DNA of 5,166 nucleotides. Origin: JAUWQU01 sp964605095. GTDB taxonomy: Bacteria; Planctomycetota; Phycisphaerae; SM23-33. This document shows, in pieces, positions 1-4,892 of this stretch. Within the stretch, counting starts at the first letter, position 1. Every line of letters starts with the position of its first letter. The notes under the pieces are model-generated. The model was not told where the DNA came from and did not search any database. It saw only the letters and a list, made by a program, of their open reading frames with translations. The stretch spans positions 1-5,166 of the forward strand of contig CAZSBS010000311.1 in assembly GCA_964605095.1 (NCBI GenBank). The letters are read 5' to 3'. The translations under genes were made by a program, and so were the position numbers.

Positions 1-180
1 AAGGACCCCAACGAACTCAAGAGCGTCTACGGCGACCCCGCTTACGCGACGGTCCGGGCCGAGATGCTCGCCGAACTCAAGGCCCTCCAGGCAAAATACG
101 GCGACTCGCTGGAAAAGGCCATGGAGCGGGTCAAGAGCCGCCCCGCAAAGACGGGCAAGGCAAAGGCGAAAAAGGCCTGA
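1..180 (+). CDS. Sulfatase (alkaline-phosphatase superfamily), C-terminal fragment
   Basis: Frame +1 is open from the first base to TGA at 178-180 and encodes the last 59 residues of a protein whose start lies upstream of the window. The stretch beginning KDPNELKSVYGDPAYA, followed by a helix rich in Leu, Lys and Glu, matches the usual C-terminal end of bacterial arylsulfatase-type sulfatases, where a DP.E..N(V/L)YGDP.YA segment precedes the final helix. The catalytic formylglycine site and metal ligands would lie far upstream and are not visible. The last 15 residues are a basic Lys/Ala tail (KSRPAKTGKAKAKKA) that looks like a lineage-specific extension. Family members hydrolyse sulfate esters on glycans, usually in the periplasm or outside the cell; a signal peptide cannot be checked here. 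The 49-base gap to the next gene on the same strand is compatible with co-transcription. The family call rests on a short tail only. Confidence 0.72.
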   Translation, partial: KDPNELKSVYGDPAYATVRAEMLAELKALQAKYGDSLEKAMERVKSRPAKTGKAKAKKA

Positions 181-201
181 GTAACAAGCCTGAGTAACAA
201 G
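176..201 (+). repeat. 13-bp perfect tandem duplication across the sulfatase stop codon
   Basis: The 13-mer CCTGAGTAACAAG occurs at 176-188 and again immediately at 189-201. The first copy contains the sulfatase TGA stop (178-180). TGAGTAA gives stops in two frames, and the second copy repeats them. It is followed by two near-identical 8-mers (CAAGTAAG at 202-209 and CAAGTATA at 210-217), so the whole 176-217 stretch looks like replication-slippage product. The Shine-Dalgarno of the next gene begins right after it. Confidence 0.85.
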
Positions 202-229
202 CAAGTAAGCAAGTATAAGGAAATCGCAC

Positions 230-1483
230 ATGAAGCCTGTAACGGTGATGGTTCTTGGGGCGGGGTGCAGAGGGACGGGGTATGCGGAGTACGCCGGCGA
301 GTTTCCCGACCGGGCAAAGGTCGTGGCCGTGGCTGAGCCGAGAGAACCGTACCGGCGGCGCATGGTCGAGACATACGGCATAGACCAGGCCAACGTGATG
401 ACCGATTGGGTCCAGGCGATTGACCGCCCGCGCCTGGCCGACGCCGTGCTCATCTGCATGCCCGACGCCATCCACGCCCAGCCCGCCATAGAGATGGCCG
501 GGAAGGGCTACCACATCCTGCTGGAAAAGCCCATGGCCCCCACGGCCAACGAGTGCCGCGACATCGTCACGGCGGTCAAGGATGCGGGCATCATCTTCGC
601 GGTAGGGCACGTCATGCGGTACACGCGGTACACACGTGCCCTCAAGAAGCTCGTCGACGAAGGCGCAGTCGGCGAGGTAGTCAGCATCCATCACCTCGAG
701 TCGGTCGGCTGGTGGCACCAGGCCCACTCGTACACGAGGGGCAACTGGCGCAACGAGGCCGAGTCGTCCTCCATGCTCCTTGCCAAGAGCTGCCACGACC
801 TGGACTGGATTCGCCACATAATGAAGACCCCGTGCGAGCGGCTCTCGTCGTTCGGCTCGCTGTACCACTTCAAGAAGGCCAATCAGCCGGCAGGGGCCGC
901 AAGCCGATGCCTGGACTGCCCCGTCGAGCCTACTTGCGCGTACTCAGCCAAGAAGATATACCTTGGCCGGCTCGCCAAGGGCCACACCGACTGGCCCGTC
1001 GATGTGCTTGATCCCAACCCGACTGTCGAGACCATCACGCGGGCGCTCCGCGACGGTCCCTACGGGCGATGCGTGTACGAGTGCGACAACGACGTGGTGG
1101 ACCACCAGGTCGTGAACATGGAGTTCCAGGGCGGCCTGACCGCGACGTTCACCATGACGGGCTTCAATCAGGGCGGCGGGCGAAAGACGAACATCTTCGG
1201 CACCAAGGGCGAGATCTACGGCGACGGGTCGCGGATCGAGCTGTTCGACTTCCTCACCGCCACCCGCACGGAGGTAGACCTCAACTCCTCCGACGCCTCG
1301 ATCCTCGGCGGGCACGGCGGGGGCGACTTCGGACTGATACACGGCTTCATCTCCGCCGTGGCCACCGGCGACCGCTCGCACATCCTCTCGGGGCCGGATG
1401 AGACGCTCGAAAGCCACCTGATGGTCTTCGCGGCCGAGAGGGCAAGAGCAGAATGCCGCGTCGTCGAGGTCTCCGAGGCGTAG
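230..1483 (+). CDS. Gfo/Idh/MocA-family NAD(P)-dependent oxidoreductase
   Basis: This 417-residue protein is probably cytoplasmic and NAD(P)-dependent, oxidising or reducing a sugar or cyclitol hydroxyl. The N-terminal Rossmann fold starts with a dinucleotide-binding loop GAGCRG (residues 10-15), followed by an acidic residue after the second strand (AEP, 35-37). The family motif EKP lies at 99-101; its Lys normally binds substrate and cofactor. The C-terminal substrate domain carries SCHDLD (187-192), whose His189 is the likely catalytic base position. A Cys cluster CLDCPVEPTC (C227, C230, C236), with C281 and C285 further on, is typical of one subgroup and could bind a metal. The length is usual for the larger members. 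The ATG is supported by AAGGA at 217-221, 8 bases upstream. It sits 49 bases after a sulfatase and 13 before a nucleotidyltransferase, suggesting a role in glycan-derived sugar metabolism. The substrate is unknown: family membership is firm, specificity is not. Confidence 0.93.
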   Translation: MKPVTVMVLGAGCRGTGYAEYAGEFPDRAKVVAVAEPREPYRRRMVETYGIDQANVMTDWVQAIDRPRLADAVLICMPDAIHAQPAIEMAGKGYHILLEKPMAPTANECRDIVTAVKDAGIIFAVGHVMRYTRYTRALKKLVDEGAVGEVVSIHHLESVGWWHQAHSYTRGNWRNEAESSSMLLAKSCHDLDWIRHIMKTPCERLSSFGSLYHFKKANQPAGAASRCLDCPVEPTCAYSAKKIYLGRLAKGHTDWPVDVLDPNPTVETITRALRDGPYGRCVYECDNDVVDHQVVNMEFQGGLTATFTMTGFNQGGGRKTNIFGTKGEIYGDGSRIELFDFLTATRTEVDLNSSDASILGGHGGGDFGLIHGFISAVATGDRSHILSGPDETLESHLMVFAAERARAECRVVEVSEA

Positions 1484-1496
1484 AACCAACAGAACG

Positions 1497-2306
1497 ATGC
1501 TCGACAGTGCAGTCATACTGGCGGCCGGCCTGGGCACGCGAATGCGACGGGCGGACGATTCGGCGCGGATGTCGGCGGTCGAGCGTTTGGCCGCGGATGC
1601 CGGCCTGAAGGTCATGATGCCCATTGCCAGGCCTTTCCTGGACTACGTTCTGGGCGCCCTGGCCGACGCGGGCTTCAGGCGGGCGTGCCTGGTGATCGGG
1701 CCTTCGCACGATCAGGTCCGCGAGCACTGCGCCGGCCTGGCAAGCCGTCGGATAGGCGTGGAGTTCGCGGTCCAGCCGGTCCCTCGCGGCACGGCCGACG
1801 CGCTGGCGGCGGCGGAAGCCTTTGCCGACGGCGGGCAGGTGCTCGTGATCAACTCGGACAACTATTACCCCGTCGAGGCCCTCCTGGCCATGCGGGAGCG
1901 GCTTAGCGGCAGCGGTTTGGCGGCATTCACCCGCGACGGGCTGCTGCGGGGCAACATCCCGCCCGAGCGTATCGCCAAGTACGCCATCGTCCGCACGGAC
2001 GCCGCCGGGAGGCTCACCGGGATCGTCGAGAAGCCCACCGACGCCGACCTCGCCGCCGCGGGCGGTTCCACGCGAGTTTCCATGAATTGCTGGCGGTTCG
2101 AGCCGTCGATCTTCGAGGCCTGCCGGCACATCCGGCCATCGCCGAGAGGAGAGTACGAAATCCCGGACGCCGTCCAATATGCCATGGCGAGCCTCGGAGT
2201 CGAGTTCCGCGCCGTCACCGTCGACGCGCCCGTGCTGGACCTGTCACAGCGATCCGACCTGGACGCCGTCAAGGCCGCCCTGGCCGGCGTGAAGGTGAAC
2301 CTGTGA
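1497..2306 (+). CDS. Sugar-1-phosphate nucleotidyltransferase (NTP_transferase family)
   Basis: This 269-residue protein is a single GT-A-like nucleotidyltransferase domain that would join a sugar-1-phosphate to an NTP, giving an NDP-sugar and pyrophosphate. Visible motifs are the nucleotide-binding loop LAAGLGTRM (8-16), Lys38 in GLKVMMPI corresponding to the conserved catalytic Lys, GTADAL (98-103) for base recognition, NSDN (119-122) supplying the metal-binding Asp121 where most relatives have GD, and VEKP (177-180). About 20 extra residues rich in Ala, Asp and Arg separate GTRM from Lys38, where RmlA- or GlmU-type enzymes have a shorter loop. There is no left-handed beta-helix acetyltransferase domain. 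The ATG lies 13 bases after the preceding stop and has no clear Shine-Dalgarno, so translation probably depends on coupling. The stop overlaps the kinase start by 4 bases, linking the two steps kinase then nucleotidyltransferase. Nucleotide and sugar specificity cannot be read off. Confidence 0.9.
   Translation: MLDSAVILAAGLGTRMRRADDSARMSAVERLAADAGLKVMMPIARPFLDYVLGALADAGFRRACLVIGPSHDQVREHCAGLASRRIGVEFAVQPVPRGTADALAAAEAFADGGQVLVINSDNYYPVEALLAMRERLSGSGLAAFTRDGLLRGNIPPERIAKYAIVRTDAAGRLTGIVEKPTDADLAAAGGSTRVSMNCWRFEPSIFEACRHIRPSPRGEYEIPDAVQYAMASLGVEFRAVTVDAPVLDLSQRSDLDAVKAALAGVKVNL
2292..2298 (+). promoter_or_regulatory. Ribosome binding site fixing the GTG start of the kinase
   Basis: AAGGTGA lies 4 bases before the GTG at 2303-2305 and resembles AAGGAGG. 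It sits inside the end of the upstream nucleotidyltransferase gene. This, together with the GTGA overlap of start and stop, favours the GTG over the longer in-frame ATG at 2087, which would overlap the neighbour by 220 bases and add 72 residues of low-complexity Arg-rich sequence. Confidence 0.6.
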
Positions 2307-3697
2307 CGGGGCCACTGAAACTCAGCGACCTTCTCGATCCGAAACGCACGGTCCCGCTGCTCGTCGCGGGAGGTTTGAGGGAGCACGCCGCCGCCGACAA
2401 GGCCGCCATCTTTGCCGAGTGCGCCAAGTGCGTCCGGGCCGATTGCGACGGCCAGGACGCCGAGGCCCGCGCCCTGTTCGTGCCCGGCAGGATCGAAGTC
2501 CTCGGCAAGCACACCGATTACGCGGGAGGGCGAAGCCTCGTCACGGCCGTCGAACGCGGCCTGTGCCTGGTGGCAGCACCGTGCGGCGAGAGCGTCTGGC
2601 GGGTCCGGGCACTTGACGTCCGCGGGTGCTGCGAGTTTCCGATCTCAGCCGATATCGAGCCGGTCGTCGGCCATTGGGCCAACTACCCGATGACCGTCGT
2701 GCGGCGGATCGCGCGCAACTTTCCCCAGGCCCGGCGCGGCGCGACGGTTGCCTACGCCGGCGACCTGCCCCGGGAGGCGGGCATGAGCAGCTCGTCGATG
2801 GTCGTGGTCGCCAACTTCCTGGCCATGTCCGCCATCAACGACCTGCCGGCGACGGATGAATACCGGCGGGAGATCCGCACGAGCGAGAACCTGGCGGAGT
2901 ACCTCGGCACCGTCGAGAACGGGCAGAGCTTCGGCAGTCTCGCCGGCGACCGCGGCGTGGGCACGTTCGGCGGCAGCGAGGATCACCTGGCCATGCTGTG
3001 CAGCAGGGCGGGCAAGCTGGCACAGTACTCCTACTGCCCGGTGCGTCCGGAGCGGATGATCGACATGCCGCAAGGGTGGGTGTTAGTGGTGGCCTCTTGC
3101 GGCGTGGCCTCGGCCAAGACCGGCTCGGCGCGCGAGCGGTTCAATCGGGCCAGCAAGCTCGCACGTGCCGCCGTCGGGGCCTGGAACGAGGCCGCGGGCC
3201 GAAGCGACGCCCATCTCGCCGCCGCCCTGGCGAGCGAGGGCTCTGCCGCCGCCGAGGACCGCATCCGCGCCGCCCTGGCTGGGGCTGGGAGACACGATGG
3301 GTTCTCCTGCGCCGAAATGCTCGAACGCTTCGAGCACTTCCTGGCTGAGAGCGAGCGGATCATCCCCGCCGCCGGCGACGCCCTTGCCGCGGGCGACCTC
3401 GCCGAGTTCGGCCGGCAGGTGGAGATCAGCCAGCGGAACGCCGAACGAATGCTGCACAACCAGGTTCCCCAGACCGTCGCCTTGGCGGACCTGGCGAGGC
3501 GGCTCGGCGCCGTCGCGGCCTCGGCGTTCGGGGCGGGCTTCGGCGGCAGCGTATGGGCCCTCATACAAACCGACAAGACGCTAGACTTCATGGGCCGCTG
3601 GTCCGCCATGTACGCCGACGCCTTCGGCGCCGAAGCCGCAAGGGCAAAGTTCTTCATCACCGCCGCCGGACCCGCGGCGTTTGAACTGAAAAACTGA
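2303..3697 (+). CDS. Galactokinase-family GHMP sugar kinase (non-canonical sugar site)
   Basis: From the GTG start this is a 464-residue protein predicted to phosphorylate a sugar at C1 with ATP in the cytoplasm. The galactokinase signature appears as GRIEVLGKHTDYAGG (62-76), the ATP-binding GHMP loop as GDLPREAGMSSSSMVV (153-168), the likely catalytic Asp227 in GTFGGSEDH (220-228), and the third GHMP motif as ASAFGAGFGG (406-415). In true galactokinases the signature reads GEHTDYN; here Lys69 replaces the Glu that contacts the sugar (reported for the C6 hydroxyl side), while His70 and Asp72 are kept. The Tyr of the usual EYN segment seems to be Phe280 (RFN). It is longer than E. coli GalK (about 380) because of roughly 55 extra N-terminal residues before the signature and a longer helical middle (about 290-350). 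The 4-base overlap with the nucleotidyltransferase suggests coupled translation and consecutive steps. The family is firm; galactose as substrate is doubtful, and a uronic acid or other hexose is equally possible. Confidence 0.88.
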   Translation: MTGPLKLSDLLDPKRTVPLLVAGGLREHAAADKAAIFAECAKCVRADCDGQDAEARALFVPGRIEVLGKHTDYAGGRSLVTAVERGLCLVAAPCGESVWRVRALDVRGCCEFPISADIEPVVGHWANYPMTVVRRIARNFPQARRGATVAYAGDLPREAGMSSSSMVVVANFLAMSAINDLPATDEYRREIRTSENLAEYLGTVENGQSFGSLAGDRGVGTFGGSEDHLAMLCSRAGKLAQYSYCPVRPERMIDMPQGWVLVVASCGVASAKTGSARERFNRASKLARAAVGAWNEAAGRSDAHLAAALASEGSAAAEDRIRAALAGAGRHDGFSCAEMLERFEHFLAESERIIPAAGDALAAGDLAEFGRQVEISQRNAERMLHNQVPQTVALADLARRLGAVAASAFGAGFGGSVWALIQTDKTLDFMGRWSAMYADAFGAEAARAKFFITAAGPAAFELKN

Positions 3698-3714
3698 GAA
3701 AAGGATAGCCAATC

Positions 3715-4698
3715 ATGCAATACGTCACGCTGGGCAGAACGGGCATGAAAGTCTCACGCCTGTGCTTCGGCACGATGAGCTTCGGCGGCGACGCCGACGA
3801 GCAGACCTCCGCCGCGATGTTCAATCGCTGCCGCGAGGCGGGAATCAACTTCTTCGACTGCGCCGACATCTACCAGAAGGGCCGGGCCGAGGAAATACTC
3901 GGCTCGCTCGCGGCGAGCTGCCGCGACCAACTCGTGCTGACCAGCAAGGTCTTCGCCCCCATGAGCGACGACGTGAACGACCGAGGCCTGTCGAGGCGGC
4001 ACATCATGCTCGCCGTCGAAAACAGCCTCCGCAGGCTCAAGACCGACCGGATCGACCTGTACTTCTGCCACATGTTCGACCCCGCCGCCGCCATGGAAGA
4101 AACCCTCCGGGCAATGGACGACCTCGTCCGCCAGGGCAAGATACTCTGCCCCTCCGTGAGCAACTGGGCCGCCTGGCAGATCGAACGGGCGCTGGGTATC
4201 TCCGCTCGCGACCGCCTCGCACGCTTCGAGTGCGTCCAGCCAATGTACAACCTCGTCAAACGCCAGGCCGAGGTCGAGATCCTGCCCATGGCTGCCGCCG
4301 AGTCACTCGGCGTCATCCCCTACAGCCCCCTGGGTGGCGGGCTGCTGACGGGCAAGTACGCCGCCAACCGCCGGCCCGACGCCGGTCGGCTCGTCCAGAA
4401 CGACAACTACCGCCGCCGCTACGCCGAGGACGCCTACTACCAGTCGGCTGAGCGATTCGTCGAGCACGCCGCCGCCCGCGGCGTGCATCCCGCGACGCTC
4501 GCGGTTGCCTGGGTGATGCATCACCCGGCCGTGACCGCGCCTATCATCGGCGCGCGGAACCTCCAGCAGCTCGAGCCTTCCCTGGCGGCTGCCGACCTCG
4601 AAATGACACCCCAATGGCGAGCTGAGATAAGCGCCCTGTCCCCCGAGCCGCCACTAGCCACCGACCGCAGCGAGGAAAAGACCAAACCCATGTGGTAG
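3715..4698 (+). CDS. Aldo/keto reductase
   Basis: This 327-residue protein is a standard-length aldo/keto reductase: a cytoplasmic (beta/alpha)8 barrel using NAD(P)H to interconvert carbonyls and alcohols. The catalytic tetrad is complete: Asp48 and Tyr53 in FFDCADIY (46-53), Lys78 in TSKVF (76-80) and His119 in YFCHMFD (116-122). The cofactor-binding segments are YSPLGGGLLTGKY (203-215) and PIIGARNLQQLE (276-287). The opening LGRTGMKVSRLCFGTM (6-21) is the usual N-terminus. The Gln common before the catalytic His (QxH) is replaced by Phe117-Cys118. The ATG is supported by AAGGA at 3701-3705, 9 bases upstream, and lies 17 bases after the kinase stop, so it is likely the last gene of the operon. 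In context a sugar or sugar-derived aldehyde/ketone is a reasonable substrate, but many family members act broadly and specificity is not visible. Confidence 0.94.
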   Translation: MQYVTLGRTGMKVSRLCFGTMSFGGDADEQTSAAMFNRCREAGINFFDCADIYQKGRAEEILGSLAASCRDQLVLTSKVFAPMSDDVNDRGLSRRHIMLAVENSLRRLKTDRIDLYFCHMFDPAAAMEETLRAMDDLVRQGKILCPSVSNWAAWQIERALGISARDRLARFECVQPMYNLVKRQAEVEILPMAAAESLGVIPYSPLGGGLLTGKYAANRRPDAGRLVQNDNYRRRYAEDAYYQSAERFVEHAAARGVHPATLAVAWVMHHPAVTAPIIGARNLQQLEPSLAAADLEMTPQWRAEISALSPEPPLATDRSEEKTKPMW

Positions 4699-4743
4699 CG
4701 TGGGTGCCGGCGGCCGGAAATCTCGGGGATGGAAATCTTTATC
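4699..4743. other. Post-operon spacer with an 8-bp direct repeat; no clear operon terminator
   Basis: The stretch right after the aldo/keto reductase has no convincing intrinsic terminator. CCGG-CGG-CCGG (4707-4717) can form only a 4-bp stem with a 3-base loop and has no T-run. GGAAATCT occurs twice (4716-4723 and 4731-4738), 15 bases apart in register and just upstream of the -35 hexamer at 4744. It could be an activator site or chance. Confidence 0.35.
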
Positions 4744-4775
4744 TTGACAATCGCGACCTTCTGGTCGAATATAAT
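4744..4775 (+). promoter_or_regulatory. Consensus -35/-10 promoter with a 20-bp spacer (MerR-type geometry)
   Basis: TTGACA (4744-4749) and TATAAT (4770-4775) are both perfect sigma-70-type hexamers, separated by 20 bases instead of the usual 17. The expected start site is about 4781-4783. A 19-20 base spacer holding a dyad is the known hallmark of promoters activated by MerR-family regulators, which distort the DNA to realign the hexamers. No annotated gene on this strand follows; the folded segment at 4781-4868 does. No merR-like gene is in the window, so regulator identity is unknown. Confidence 0.6.
4754..4767. promoter_or_regulatory. Inverted repeat between the -35 and -10 hexamers, candidate operator
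   Basis: CGACC (4754-4758) and GGTCG (4763-4767) form a perfect 5-bp dyad around TTCT. Its centre (4760.5) is one base from the centre of the promoter spacer (4759.5). That position is where MerR-family dimers bind. The arms are short, so this is suggestive only. Confidence 0.45.
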
Positions 4776-4780
4776 GTACT

Positions 4781-4875
4781 AGAGGCCTTCAGGAGTGAGC
4801 GAACGCCGGCTCCATGCCGTGTGTTCCAGCGGCTTGACCGCAGGAACCTAGCTCACTAGAAGGCCTTTATCTTTT
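4781..4875 (+). ncRNA. Candidate structured small RNA with a three-way junction (unrecognised)
   Basis: The segment folds almost completely by hand. P1 pairs 4781-4790 with 4859-4868 (10 bp, one G-U). After a small internal loop (AGG against A), P2 pairs 4794-4800 (AGTGAGC) with 4851-4857 (GCTCACT). Inside P2 are two hairpins: P3 (4803-4822, CGGC/GCCG stem with a bulged C and three further pairs, loop TCCAT) and P4 (4823-4847, GTTCC/GGAAC and GCGG/CCGC around a single A-A mismatch, loop CTTGA). P3 and P4 abut directly; junction linkers are GA and CTA. The predicted start site of the upstream promoter falls on the first bases of P1, and a T-rich run (4866-4875) follows, so promoter, fold and possible terminator agree on the plus strand. 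It does not match tRNA, SRP RNA, hammerhead core, attC or a riboswitch known to me. Transcription is unproven. Confidence 0.5.
4859..4875 (+). terminator. Possible intrinsic terminator at the 3' end of the small RNA
   Basis: The 3' arm of P1 (GAAGGCCTTT) runs straight into TTTATCTTTT (4866-4875). A strong closing stem followed by a T-rich tract on the plus strand is terminator-like, though the tract is interrupted by A and C and the stem closes a long multiloop. On the minus strand the same stem lacks a T-run, so it is a poor terminator for the convergent gene. Confidence 0.35.
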
Positions 4876-4892
4876 CCAAAGTCAGGGGTTAT

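Larger units (their letters stand above)
4737..4873. repeat. 9-bp direct repeat CTTTATCTT bracketing the promoter/RNA segment
   Basis: CTTTATCTT is found at 4737-4745 and 4865-4873, enclosing 119 bases (4746-4864) that hold most of the promoter and the folded segment. The copies diverge immediately on either side. It could be a target-site duplication, but the inverted-repeat arms inside do not start next to the repeats, so a simple insertion is not clearly supported. Chance is possible in this T-rich sequence. Confidence 0.4.

Noticed and set aside
131..868. Long open frame on the minus strand opposite the Gfo/Idh/MocA gene
   Set aside because: Antisense frames stay open in high-GC coding DNA. 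The translation shows no recognisable domain, while the plus strand carries a full family match.
2087..2302. In-frame N-terminal extension of the kinase starting at ATG 2087
   Set aside because: It would overlap the nucleotidyltransferase by 220 bases and adds an Arg/Pro/Gly-rich stretch typical of an out-of-frame reading of GC-rich coding DNA. The GTG at 2303 has a ribosome binding site and a normal 4-base overlap.
3031..3720. Long minus-strand frame opposite the kinase (229 codons)
   Set aside because: It is rich in Ala, Ser and Arg with no motif and lies entirely across clear GHMP kinase coding sequence.
4707..4717. CCGG-CGG-CCGG as terminator of the sugar operon
   Set aside because: A 4-bp stem with a 3-base loop and no following T-run is too weak to support.
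4795..4851. Short leader peptides inside the RNA segment (GTG 4795, 18 codons; ATG 4814, 7 codons)
   Set aside because: Neither has a ribosome binding site at a usable distance, and the region is explained better by paired RNA stems.
4781..4868. Integron attC site or retron msr/msd
   Set aside because: The arms lack the GTT/AAC core boxes of attC and no integrase or cassette is present. No reverse transcriptase gene is in the window, and the segment is short for a retron RNA.
4781..4868. Hammerhead ribozyme, because of the three-way junction
   Set aside because: The CUGANGA and GAAA core elements are not present at the junction, whose linkers are only GA and CTA.
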